Source: Bacteroidota bacterium (GTDB taxonomy: Bacteria > Bacteroidota > Bacteroidia > Flavobacteriales > Flavobacteriaceae). Taken from it: 10,154 nucleotides of DNA. Of this stretch, positions 1 to 6,309 are shown in pieces (within the stretch, counting starts at the first letter, position 1; every line of letters begins with the position of its first letter). The stretch is taken from assembly GCA_023437485.1 (NCBI GenBank), contig JAEZGB010000134.1, positions 1 through 10,154 of the forward strand, written 5' to 3'. The translations under genes and the position numbers were made by a program. The notes below the pieces were generated by a model that made no database searches, was not told the DNA's origin, and was given only the letters and a program-made list of their open reading frames with translations.

Positions 1-35
1 CGCTGCGATCGGGGCTATGGCAGGCGTCTTTCGCC

Positions 36-60
36 AAAAACCCTCCAATTCAGAGGGTTT
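36..60 (-). terminator. Rho-independent terminator of the padR operon
   Basis: Perfect 8-bp inverted repeat: AAACCCTC at 38-45 and GAGGGTTT at 53-60, with a 7-base loop. Read on the minus strand, the stem runs into TTTTT, the layout of an intrinsic terminator. It lies about 30 bases past the stop codon of the 57-residue membrane protein gene, as expected for the end of that operon. On the plus strand no T-tract follows, so it should work in one direction only. A second small hairpin (GGCG at 23-26, CGCC at 32-35) lies just beyond. I see no gene in bases 1-89. Confidence 0.75.
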
Positions 61-89
61 GATCACTTAACATTGGCCGCGCCAAAGAA

Positions 90-263
90 CTAGGCTCCCC
101 TTTTTTTTCCGAAAAACCACATCGGCAAAACCGCGACATTCAATAGTACTACGCCCAATATTAATAAGATGCTCGCCCCTGGCCAGTGCATCAATTTAAA
201 AAGGAATCCGGTGCTCAGCATGACTGCGACTGCATAAGCCAGTGCATAAAACGAATTTTTCAT
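90..263 (-). CDS. 57-residue two-helix membrane protein with GldL-like KxxHWPGA turn
   Basis: A short complete ORF with ATG at 263-261 and TAG at 92-90. The protein is two hydrophobic helices (about residues 5-22 and 31-51) joined by the turn KLMHWPGA (residues 23-30), followed by the basic tail FGKKRGA. The same K-x-x-H-W-P-G-A turn joins the two transmembrane helices of GldL, the inner-membrane motor component of gliding and type IX secretion. Here there is no cytoplasmic domain and no acidic residue in the second helix, so a motor role is unlikely. The gene starts 10 bases after the stop of the upstream 142-residue protein, which has a related hairpin, and is followed by a terminator; it is therefore the last gene of the padR operon. 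It is probably an inner-membrane protein of unknown function. The clean hydrophobic pattern, the recognisable turn and the operon position make it real despite its size. Confidence 0.78.
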   Translation of the reverse strand: MKNSFYALAYAVAVMLSTGFLFKLMHWPGASILLILGVVLLNVAVLPMWFFGKKRGA

Positions 264-273
264 GATTAGTTAT

Positions 274-702
274 TTAAGTGGTTAATTTTTCCATTTTGGC
301 ATACCGGCTTCGTTTGTACATCGCCGCGACCAGCAGCCCGATTCCCGTCGCGACTGAGATCGTCAACAGGGCATTTCCCATGGGCCAATGCATCATTTTG
401 AACATCGCTGCCAGAATCGCAAAAAACCAAAAGCCGTTTCTGAGCCGGTGAACGGCCTGCCTCAATTTTACTTTCTCCCGGTGCTGCAAGGCTACCCGGG
501 TTTGCCTTTGCAAAAAACCCATTGCCGCCACTCCGCCGAATTTTTTCATCGCCATTGCCAGTGCTGTTTCAAAATCGTCATCGGCAGATTCAATATCGGA
601 ACAGATGTGATCGAGCAAATCGGCGCGCAGGGCGGTGCAATCCACGCCTGAGGCCACGAGCAGCGCTTCAATCCGGTCAATCTGTTCCTCGGTCAAATTC
701 AC
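274..702 (-). CDS. PadR-associated membrane protein: DLLDHIC helical domain plus HWP hairpin
   Basis: 142 residues. The N-terminal part (about 1-75) is a charged helical domain with DLLDHIC at residues 28-34, resembling the HAAS/DUF1700-type or permease-prefix domains often encoded next to PadR regulators in Bacteroidota. A basic stretch (about 74-90) leads to two membrane helices (about 90-103 and 109-129) joined by KMMHWP (residues 102-107), a GldL-like turn shared with the next gene. The C-terminus is basic. The start is GTG at 702-700, overlapping the padR stop as GTGA; this 4-base overlap implies translational coupling and fixes the start. The DHIC domain may sense or bind a cytoplasmic partner, but that is inference. 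No catalytic motif is visible. Such proteins usually belong to PadR-controlled membrane-stress or efflux units, though no transporter is seen here. Confidence 0.82.
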   Translation of the reverse strand: MNLTEEQIDRIEALLVASGVDCTALRADLLDHICSDIESADDDFETALAMAMKKFGGVAAMGFLQRQTRVALQHREKVKLRQAVHRLRNGFWFFAILAAMFKMMHWPMGNALLTISVATGIGLLVAAMYKRSRYAKMEKLTT

Positions 703-1034
703 GGCAACGCAGGGTTTGGATTTAAGATTAGCTGCAAAGTCCTGATAAAGTCATTGAGTTCGGCGATCCGGTTGGCCGCATCCTCTTTGCCCGTCTCGGT
801 AACGCTGTAGTATTTCCGGACCCGCTTTCCTATAAAAACGCTTTCAGTTTCCAGTATGCCGTCGGCCTCCAGCTTGTGCAAAATAGGGTACAGGGCGCCT
901 TCTGAAATGTCGATCTTGTCGGCAGTCAGTTCCCGCACTCTCTGAGTAATCTCGTAGCCGTACATTTTCTGGTTGCTGAGCAATTTCAGAATAATGGGAA
1001 GCAAGGTTCCTTTGGTTAGATCTTTATTATACAT
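699..1034 (-). CDS. PadR family transcriptional regulator
   Basis: 111 residues from ATG 1034-1032. An upstream in-frame ATG at 1049 would add five residues (MYICL), but it lies under the probable -7 promoter element, so the later start is preferred. The winged-helix domain fills the protein: TKGTLLPIILKLL (residues 7-19), MYGYEI (24-29), recognition region EGALYPILHKLEADG (45-59) and wing RVRKYYSVTETG (71-82). The order and spacing are typical of PadR-s1 proteins, which are dimeric repressors released by small ligands or stress signals. Its first position in an operon with two small membrane proteins suggests that it represses its own operon. It is divergent from sufS across about 110 bases, so it could also touch that promoter, but nothing in the sequence shows this. 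The ligand cannot be inferred. Confidence 0.93.
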   Translation of the reverse strand: MYNKDLTKGTLLPIILKLLSNQKMYGYEITQRVRELTADKIDISEGALYPILHKLEADGILETESVFIGKRVRKYYSVTETGKEDAANRIAELNDFIRTLQLILNPNPALP

Positions 1035-1038
1035 AAGA

Positions 1039-1046
1039 CAAATATA
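1039..1046 (-). promoter_or_regulatory. Probable -7 element for the padR operon
   Basis: On the minus strand this reads TATATTTG, matching the Bacteroidota -7 consensus TAnnTTTG. No convincing -33 TTG lies at the usual spacing. Transcription would begin close to the ATG at 1034, implying a leaderless or nearly leaderless mRNA. Confidence 0.5.
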
Positions 1047-1120
1047 CATTTTATTTCAATGCATTTACATTATTGTGTACTTTTTTGATTTGGACCAGTC
1101 AAGACGCTGTTATAAAGCCG

Positions 1121-1128
1121 TATTTTTG
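1121..1128 (+). promoter_or_regulatory. Probable -7 element for sufS
   Basis: TATTTTTG matches TAnnTTTG and lies 17 bases before the TTG start of sufS, so the 5' leader would be about 10-12 bases. A clear -33 TTG at the normal distance is missing. It suggests that sufS can be transcribed on its own here. Confidence 0.55.
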
Positions 1129-1145
1129 CACAAACCATTTTTACC

Positions 1146-2360
1146 TTGTTCAACGTACACGACATCCGCAAAGACTTCCCGATTCTTTCCCGCGAGATTA
1201 ACGGTAAACCCCTGGTCTATTTTGACAATGGCGCCACCAGCCAGAAACCTCTGGCCGTGATCAATGCGCTTTCACAATATTACCGTGAAATCAACGCCAA
1301 CATCCACCGGGGTGTCCATACGCTAAGCCAGCTCGCCACTGATGCCTATGAGCAATCGCGCGAGAAGATCCGGGCCCATATCAACGCGGCCCAACCGCAT
1401 GAAATAATCTTTACCTCAGGGACCACGCATGCCGTAAACCTGGTAGCTTCTGGATTCGGAACAATGCTTAAATCCGGCGATGAGGTCATCGTATCGGCAC
1501 TTGAGCACCATTCCAACATTGTTCCCTGGCAGTTTGCCTGCGAGCGCTCAGGTGCCACATTGAAAGTCATCCCGATGAACCTGGATGGCGTGCTGGATAT
1601 GGAAAGCTACGTAAGCCTTCTTTCGGAAAAAACAAAAATCGTCGCGGTCAACCACGTTTCCAATGCGCTGGGCACGGTGAACCCCATCGAATTCATGATC
1701 CAAAAAGCGCACGAAGTTGGTGCTGCCATATTGATTGACGGCGCGCAGGCTACCCCGCACCTCAGGCCCGATGTACAGGCCCTGGATTGCGATTTCTATT
1801 GCTTCTCGGCACACAAGATGTGCGGGCCAACCGGTGTGGGGATTTTATTCGGGAAAGAAGAATGGCTCGAGAAGTTGCCGCCGTATCAGGGCGGGGGAGA
1901 GATGATCAAAGAAGTATCGTTTGAAAAGTCCACCTACGCCGACTTGCCGCACAAGTTTGAGGCCGGAACGCCCAACATTGCCGACGGTATCGCCTTTGGC
2001 GCCGCAATCGATTACCTGAACGGCATCGGCTTTGAAAATATCATGGCCTATGAAAACGAATTGCTGGAGTACGGAACTCATAAACTTCTCGAAATCGACG
2101 GATTGAAGATTTGGGGAACCTCGCCGCAAAAGGCGTCAGTGATTTCGTTTAACATCGGTGAGTTGCATCCGTACGATGTGGGAACCATTGTTGACCGTCA
2201 GGGCATTGCCGTCAGGACGGGGCACCATTGCGCGCAGCCCATTATGACTTTTTGCAAGATTGTCGGAACGGTGCGCGCATCATTTTCGTTTTACAATACC
2301 AAAGAGGAAATTGACCGTCTTGCATCGGCACTTGTCAAGGCCAAAACCATGTTGTCATAG
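1146..2360 (+). CDS. sufS: SufS-type (group II) cysteine desulfurase
   Basis: 404 residues. This PLP enzyme removes sulfur from L-cysteine, giving alanine and an enzyme persulfide that is passed to SufE for iron-sulfur cluster assembly in the cytoplasm. Visible landmarks: KPLVYFDNGATSQKP near the N-terminus (residues 21-35), EHHSN (120-124, with the PLP-stacking histidine H122), SAHK with the Schiff-base lysine K224, RTGHHCAQP with the persulfide cysteine C362, and R377 in VRAS. The lysine and cysteine positions nearly equal those of E. coli SufS (K226, C364), and the length is normal. The start is TTG: an in-frame TAA lies at 1113-1115, no ATG or GTG occurs before the conserved N-terminal block, and the first internal Met is near residue 107. 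SUF partners follow downstream. Confidence 0.97.
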   Translation: MFNVHDIRKDFPILSREINGKPLVYFDNGATSQKPLAVINALSQYYREINANIHRGVHTLSQLATDAYEQSREKIRAHINAAQPHEIIFTSGTTHAVNLVASGFGTMLKSGDEVIVSALEHHSNIVPWQFACERSGATLKVIPMNLDGVLDMESYVSLLSEKTKIVAVNHVSNALGTVNPIEFMIQKAHEVGAAILIDGAQATPHLRPDVQALDCDFYCFSAHKMCGPTGVGILFGKEEWLEKLPPYQGGGEMIKEVSFEKSTYADLPHKFEAGTPNIADGIAFGAAIDYLNGIGFENIMAYENELLEYGTHKLLEIDGLKIWGTSPQKASVISFNIGELHPYDVGTIVDRQGIAVRTGHHCAQPIMTFCKIVGTVRASFSFYNTKEEIDRLASALVKAKTMLS

Positions 2361-2414
2361 CATTTCAAGGCGCGATTTCGTAACTTCGGGCGTTCAAGTT
2401 TAATACAACAGCAA

Positions 2415-2843
2415 ATGAAAGTTATAGCCATCATACTCCTGGCGATCCTTACCCAACGCGGTTGCGAAGATTCGTCACAAATGAAGGATACCCCAATTGA
2501 GTATTCGGCGTATTCGCGCGGGTTCTATCAAAAAATCACGGTGCAGGACAAAAAATTCAGTGTTTCGCGTGACCGCAATGGAAATGACAAACCGCAATTG
2601 CAATCTATTGGCGACAGTGATTGGAAAACCCTGGTATCGGCCTTCCAAAAGATCAAGCCCGAAAACCTGCCCAACTTGAAACCACCCACTGAAAAGCGGT
2701 TTTATGACGGGGCCGCCATCGCCAAACTGACCGTAACCCACAACGGCGCCACGTATGAAACTACCGATTTTGACCACGGTGAACCGCCTGCCGAAATCAG
2801 TGAACTGGTAAACCGCGTGCTCGCATTAGTAAAGGAAGAATAA
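2415..2843 (+). CDS. Conserved SUF-cluster protein of unknown function, probable lipoprotein
   Basis: 142 residues. The N-terminus is a short hydrophobic signal (residues 1-13) followed by QRGC with Cys17, which looks like a lipobox, although the -3 and -2 residues (Q, R) are unusual. Acidic and serine residues follow the cysteine (EDSS), so the mature protein may be lipidated and periplasmic or surface-exposed. The body contains SRGFYQKI (about 34-41), a short polar region with RNGND, and TEKRFYDGAAIAKL near the middle. I recognise no catalytic motif. The ATG lies 54 bases after sufS, and the TAA shares one base with the sufE ATG (TAATG), so it is translated with sufE. Similar small proteins sit at this place in other flavobacterial suf clusters, from memory of the families. 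Its role in a cytoplasmic pathway is unexplained. Confidence 0.85.
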   Translation: MKVIAIILLAILTQRGCEDSSQMKDTPIEYSAYSRGFYQKITVQDKKFSVSRDRNGNDKPQLQSIGDSDWKTLVSAFQKIKPENLPNLKPPTEKRFYDGAAIAKLTVTHNGATYETTDFDHGEPPAEISELVNRVLALVKEE

Positions 2844-3262
2844 TGAACATTAAGAATATCCAGGAGGAGATTGTTGACGAATTTTCAATGTTTGACGATT
2901 GGGACGAACGTTTCCAGTACATCATTGATTTGGGAAAGTCGCTTCCGCTGATTGACCAAAAATACAAAACCGACGATAATCTCATCAAAGGCTGCCAATC
3001 CAAAGTATGGCTGCATGCCGGACAGCAGGACGGAAAAATCGTTTTCACCGCCGATAGCGACGCCATTATTACCAAAGGCATCATCGCGATCCTGATACGC
3101 GCCTTTTCCAACCAATCGCCGCAGGATATTCTGGATGCCGACACGGAGTTTATAAATGAAATTGGGCTAAAGGACCATCTCTCGCCAACGCGCGCCAACG
3201 GGCTGGTCTCAATGATTAAACAAATTAAAATGTATGCGCTGGCTTATGCCGCCAAGAATTGA
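2843..3262 (+). CDS. sufE: SufE sulfur acceptor protein
   Basis: 139 residues, almost the same length as E. coli SufE (138). SufE accepts persulfide sulfur from SufS, stimulates its activity and passes sulfur to the SufBCD scaffold. The acceptor cysteine is C51 in the family motif IKGCQSKVW (residues 48-56), at exactly the E. coli position. Other family features are the N-terminal helices with FDDWDERFQYIIDLGK (residues 17-32) and the C-terminal LSPTRANGL helix region. The ATG overlaps the stop of the lipoprotein gene by one base, and the TGA at 3260-3262 is separated by one base from the ATG of the DUF59 gene, so tight translational coupling is likely. SufS lies upstream in the same unit, which supports the assignment. 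Confidence 0.97.
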   Translation: MNIKNIQEEIVDEFSMFDDWDERFQYIIDLGKSLPLIDQKYKTDDNLIKGCQSKVWLHAGQQDGKIVFTADSDAIITKGIIAILIRAFSNQSPQDILDADTEFINEIGLKDHLSPTRANGLVSMIKQIKMYALAYAAKN

Positions 3263-3263
3263 T

Positions 3264-3587
3264 ATGGAACAGGAAATTGACACAAACGCTCTTGGGGAAC
3301 AAATCGTAAAGGTTTTGAAAGGGATCTATGATCCGGAAATCCCCGTGGATATTTACGAACTCGGACTGATTTACGATGTTATGGTCAACACTGATTACGA
3401 GGTGAAGATCCTGATGACCCTTACATCGCCAAACTGTCCGGTAGCCGAATCGCTTCCGCGCGAGGTTGAAGATAAGGTGAGGAAGATTGAAGGCATCAAG
3501 GATGTTGAAGTGGAAATCACTTTTGATCCGCCATGGAGCAAAGACCTGATGAGCGAAGAGGCAAAACTCGAACTTGGGATGTTATAA
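3264..3587 (+). CDS. DUF59 (MIP18/SufT-like) iron-sulfur assembly protein
   Basis: 107 residues. DUF59 proteins (SufT, PaaD, eukaryotic MIP18/CIA2) act in cytoplasmic maturation of iron-sulfur proteins. Landmarks are YDPEIPVDIYELGLIYDV (residues 22-39), the cysteine motif TSPNCPVAESLP (54-65, conserved C58), and FDPPW (87-91) followed by a conserved MSEEAKLELG tail. The ATG at 3264 starts one base after the sufE stop; an in-frame ATG 30 bases upstream lies inside sufE and would add a non-family leader (MRWLMPPRID), so it is rejected. The stop overlaps the next ATG as TAATG. In a suf operon it is often labelled SufT-like, but the exact client proteins in Bacteroidota are not settled, so no symbol is given. 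Confidence 0.94.
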   Translation: MEQEIDTNALGEQIVKVLKGIYDPEIPVDIYELGLIYDVMVNTDYEVKILMTLTSPNCPVAESLPREVEDKVRKIEGIKDVEVEITFDPPWSKDLMSEEAKLELGML

Positions 3588-4093
3588 TGGAAGACGGGAT
3601 TGTAAACCGCGTTGCCGAAAGCGCCCTTGAGGTTTTTGATCTCGAGGATTACTATCCGCTGGGCGCGCGTCACGAAATTGACATGGCGCAATGGCTTGCC
3701 GATGGTTTTGTGCTACGCGAAAGGGAATTCCGGCAGGCACTCAGGGAGCACGATTGGTCGCAATATGAAGGTGCGATCGTGGGTGTCTTTTGCAGTACCG
3801 ACGCAATCCTGCCCGGATGGGCATCGCTGTTGGTTTCGATGCACGCGGCGCCTTTTGCCCGGCGTGTATTTAGCGGGCGCGCGTCGGATTTGGACCAACT
3901 TTTTTACGCCGAATTGCTTCCGTCACTGGATTTTGAACCGTATAGGGACAAGCCCGTGATCATTAAAGGATGTTCAAGGCATCCGGTCCCTGAAAACGCT
4001 TACCTGCTTGTGGCACAATTCCTTCAGCCGGTAGCCAGAAGCATCATGTATGGCGAAGCGTGTTCGGCAGTACCGCTGTACAAACGTCGGTAG
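3587..4093 (+). CDS. DUF2480 family protein
   Basis: 168 residues, matching the Bacteroidota family DUF2480, whose function is unknown. Family signatures are IVNRVAES (5-12), FDLEDYYP (17-24), HDWSQY (55-60), KPVIIKGCSRHPVPENAYL (122-140) and SIMYGEACSAVPLYK (152-166). Two cysteines lie in these strongly conserved blocks (C129 and C159), with a third at C69. No signal peptide or membrane segment is visible, so it should be cytoplasmic. The start at 3587 overlaps the DUF59 stop by one base (TAATG) and begins the family N-terminus; a longer in-frame start at 3533 lies inside the DUF59 gene and is rejected. Its place directly after sufE and DUF59 links it to iron-sulfur assembly by association only; the conserved GCS and ACS cysteines would suit sulfur or metal handling, which is inference. 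Confidence 0.92.
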   Translation: MEDGIVNRVAESALEVFDLEDYYPLGARHEIDMAQWLADGFVLREREFRQALREHDWSQYEGAIVGVFCSTDAILPGWASLLVSMHAAPFARRVFSGRASDLDQLFYAELLPSLDFEPYRDKPVIIKGCSRHPVPENAYLLVAQFLQPVARSIMYGEACSAVPLYKRR

Positions 4094-4104
4094 GAAACTA
4101 TTTT

Positions 4105-4112
4105 TACCTTTA
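4105..4112 (+). promoter_or_regulatory. Possible -7 element for the DUF3078 gene
   Basis: TACCTTTA is one base off TAnnTTTG and lies 17 bases before the ATG at 4129. An overlapping TATTTTTA at 4099-4106 is a second near match. Both sit in the 35-base gap after the DUF2480 gene, so the outer-membrane gene may have its own transcript as well as suf readthrough. Confidence 0.35.
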
Positions 4113-4128
4113 CATAAACCTGGAACCC

Positions 4129-5010
4129 ATGAAAAAAGCAATTACCTTAATTTGCCTTGTCCTCGGAACGTTGTCCGTGAGCGCTCAGGAACCCATTGTA
4201 ACCGACACCATCGGCCCCTGGAAAAAGAAGGGCACGGCCTCGGTACTGTTCAACCAGTCTACATTTGATAATTGGCTGGCAGGCGGCGAGAACAACATCT
4301 CGGGAAACCTTGGCCTAAATTACGACTTCAATTACAAGCAGGGATTGTGGGCATGGGACAACAAAGTCATCGCTTCTTACGGGCTGGTCAAGACCCGGAC
4401 GAGTTCATTTGCCAAAAAAACCGACGACCGTTTTGAATTCAACTCGCTTTTGGGTAAACAGATGCAACCTGATGCCAAATGGTATTATTCGGCATTTTTG
4501 AATTTCAAGACGCAATTTACAAAGGGTTACAATTATTCCATCGATGAAAACGGCGCCGAAGTCCGCACGCAGTACACCAATATTTTCTCGCCTGCCTATC
4601 TCTCATTCGGGCCCGGCGTGCTCTGGAAACAAAATGACAATTTAAAAGTGAACTTTGCCCCTGCAACGTCTAAGTTAACCATTGTCGATAAGGATTTCAC
4701 GCTTCCTGACGATGCTTACTTCGGGGTCGGGGAGGGCGAATCAATCCGGTATGAGTTGGGTTTCAACGCATCGGCGTACTACAAATTTGGGCTTGTGGCC
4801 AATGTGTCGCTTGAAAACATTCTGAACCTGTATTCAAATTATCTGGAAGATCCGCAAAATGTGGACCTGGACTACCAGCTAAACGTGGTCATGAAAATCA
4901 ATCGTTTCCTGACCACCAACATCAACTTCCAAACGATTTATGACGACAACGCCTTTCGCGGATTCCAGGTCCGCCAGGTGTTTGGAGTTGGCGCCCATTA
5001 CGATTTCTAG
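4129..5010 (+). CDS. DUF3078 family outer-membrane beta-barrel protein
   Basis: 293 residues. A signal peptide (MKK, hydrophobic core, SVSAQ; cleavage about residue 19) is followed by WKKKGTASVLFNQSTFDNWLAGGENNISG, split by its glycine-rich turn, a hallmark of DUF3078 proteins. The rest is alternating hydrophobic and aromatic beta-strands with polar turns, ending in GVGAHYDF; a terminal Phe is usual for outer-membrane barrels. The chosen ATG at 4129 begins the signal peptide; an in-frame ATG at 4060 lies inside the DUF2480 gene. The function of the family is unknown; a porin-like or structural role in the outer membrane is inferred. It is the last gene of the plus-strand suf unit, and its stop codon interlocks with that of the convergent hflX gene. 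No terminator hairpin is visible after it. Confidence 0.92.
   Translation: MKKAITLICLVLGTLSVSAQEPIVTDTIGPWKKKGTASVLFNQSTFDNWLAGGENNISGNLGLNYDFNYKQGLWAWDNKVIASYGLVKTRTSSFAKKTDDRFEFNSLLGKQMQPDAKWYYSAFLNFKTQFTKGYNYSIDENGAEVRTQYTNIFSPAYLSFGPGVLWKQNDNLKVNFAPATSKLTIVDKDFTLPDDAYFGVGEGESIRYELGFNASAYYKFGLVANVSLENILNLYSNYLEDPQNVDLDYQLNVVMKINRFLTTNINFQTIYDDNAFRGFQVRQVFGVGAHYDF
5007..5010. other. Interlocked convergent stop codons
   Basis: The palindrome CTAG contains the TAG stop of the DUF3078 gene (5008-5010, plus strand) and the TAG stop of hflX (5009-5007, minus strand). The two coding regions overlap by four bases, leaving no untranslated space for a terminator between them. Transcripts from each side must therefore end inside the opposite gene. 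Confidence 0.95.
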
Positions 5011-6233
5011 GATTCGGGATCGGCGGCCTGATCGTAATCGGGATAAAGAAAATTGTTGTACGGAAACCGGGTAATGTGGATTTGGCGGACGGCTTCATAA
5101 ACGCGCTTTCGGAACTCCTCAAAATTCTCCTTGTTTTTGGCCGAAATGAACAGTGCGTTGTTTTCACCCACGGTCCCCATCCAGGTTTGCTTCCATTGAT
5201 CCAGTGAATAGTGCTTTTTAGTGCGCTCGGTGATGAGGTCGTCCTCGTCAATGTGCTGCGGGCGATAAGCGTCGATTTTATTAAAGATCATCAGCACCGG
5301 CTTGTCGTGGCTCTTGATATCCTGCAAAATCTGGTTGACCGATTCAATATGGTCTTCAAATTCGGGATGCGAAATATCTACCACGTGCAACAGCAAATCA
5401 GCTTCCCTGACCTCGTCCAAAGTGCCTTTGAAAGATTCAACTAGCTGCGTGGGCAATTTTCGGATAAAACCGACGGTGTCTGACAAAAGAAATGGTAAAT
5501 TCTTGATAACCACCTTCCTGACGGTAGTGTCTAGGGTTGCAAAAAGCTTGTTTTCTACGAACACTTCACTTTTGCTTATCGCGTTCATCAAAGTCGATTT
5601 TCCGACGTTGGTGTAACCAATAAGGGCCACGCGAACCATTGCGCCCCGGTTACCCCGCTGGACTGACATCTGTCGGTCAATGGTTTTTAGTTTTTCCTTG
5701 AGAAGCGAGATGCGGTCTCGAACGATTCGGCGGTCAGTTTCAATCTCGGTTTCGCCCGGGCCCCGAAGCCCGATCCCTCCTTTTTGGCGTTCGAGGTGGG
5801 TCCACATTCCCGTTAACCTTGGCAATAGATATTGATACTGCGCGAGTTCAACTTGCGTGCGGGCATATGAGGTTTCAGCCCGCTGGGCAAAGATATCCAG
5901 AATCAAATTTGTCCGGTCCAGGACTTTGCAATCAAGGATTTTCCCAATGTTTTTTTGTTGGGAAGGCGAAAGTTCATCGTCAAAAATTACAGTGGCGATA
6001 TTATTTGCGCGGATATATTGCTCAATTTCCTCCATTTTCCCCGTACCCAAAAACGTTTTGGGATTGGGCTTATCCAGTTTTTGCGAAAACCGCCTGACAA
6101 CCTCACCACCTGCGGTAAAGGTCAGGAACTCAAGTTCATCCAGGTATTCGCGCAACTTGTCCTCCGATTGGTTTTGTGTTACAATTCCTACCAAAACGGT
6201 TTTTTCCAGATGGTGCGTGGTCTTTTCTAACAT
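5007..6233 (-). CDS. hflX: GTPase HflX
   Basis: 408 residues, complete. HflX binds the 50S subunit and splits stalled 70S ribosomes under stress, using ATP and GTP. The N-terminal nucleotide-binding-like domain (about 1-150) contains FLGTGKMEEI (61-70) and the FDDELSPSQQKN segment (84-95). The family signature GGIGLRGPGETEIETDRR spans 152-169, followed by a coiled-coil-like linker. The G domain has G1 GYTNVGKST (206-214), G2 around TLDTT (233-237), G3 DTVG (252-255), G4 NKID (318-321) and G5 SAK (364-366). All key GTPase residues are present. The C-terminal tail is short. It is convergent with the DUF3078 gene, sharing the CTAG that holds both stop codons, and divergent from the large adhesin-like gene. 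It is probably monocistronic with its own promoter. Confidence 0.97.
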   Translation of the reverse strand: MLEKTTHHLEKTVLVGIVTQNQSEDKLREYLDELEFLTFTAGGEVVRRFSQKLDKPNPKTFLGTGKMEEIEQYIRANNIATVIFDDELSPSQQKNIGKILDCKVLDRTNLILDIFAQRAETSYARTQVELAQYQYLLPRLTGMWTHLERQKGGIGLRGPGETEIETDRRIVRDRISLLKEKLKTIDRQMSVQRGNRGAMVRVALIGYTNVGKSTLMNAISKSEVFVENKLFATLDTTVRKVVIKNLPFLLSDTVGFIRKLPTQLVESFKGTLDEVREADLLLHVVDISHPEFEDHIESVNQILQDIKSHDKPVLMIFNKIDAYRPQHIDEDDLITERTKKHYSLDQWKQTWMGTVGENNALFISAKNKENFEEFRKRVYEAVRQIHITRFPYNNFLYPDYDQAADPES

Positions 6234-6249
6234 AGAATTTAATCTACAA

Positions 6250-6257
6250 CAAAAATA
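6250..6257 (-). promoter_or_regulatory. Probable -7 element for hflX
   Basis: On the minus strand this reads TATTTTTG, matching TAnnTTTG, and ends 16 bases upstream of the hflX ATG. The leader would be about 10 bases. No clear -33 element is seen at standard spacing. Confidence 0.5.
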
Positions 6258-6309
6258 CGGATTTCCATATCATAAAAATTTCTTCAAAAAGACTCCCTGA
6301 TTAGCACAA

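Noticed and set aside
2..70. An open plus-strand stretch reading AAIGAMAGVF and ending in TAA at 68-70, possibly the tail of an upstream gene.
   Set aside because: It is only 22 codons, another frame is also open to 93, and the minus-strand terminator stem lies inside it. There is not enough to call a gene.
90..263. Annotation of the 57-residue protein as GldL itself.
   Set aside because: GldL is much longer, with a cytoplasmic domain and an important acidic residue in its second helix, and lies with gldK, gldM and gldN; none of this is present.
973..1260. A plus-strand ORF running through the padR-sufS intergenic region.
   Set aside because: It overlaps sufS in another frame and padR in antisense, and has no recognisable motif; the composition fits a chance ORF.
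5211..6300. Plus-strand ORFs across hflX, including 5302-5616 and 5857-6300.
   Set aside because: They are antisense to the well-conserved hflX, whose GTPase motifs are all intact; their proteins show no domain pattern.
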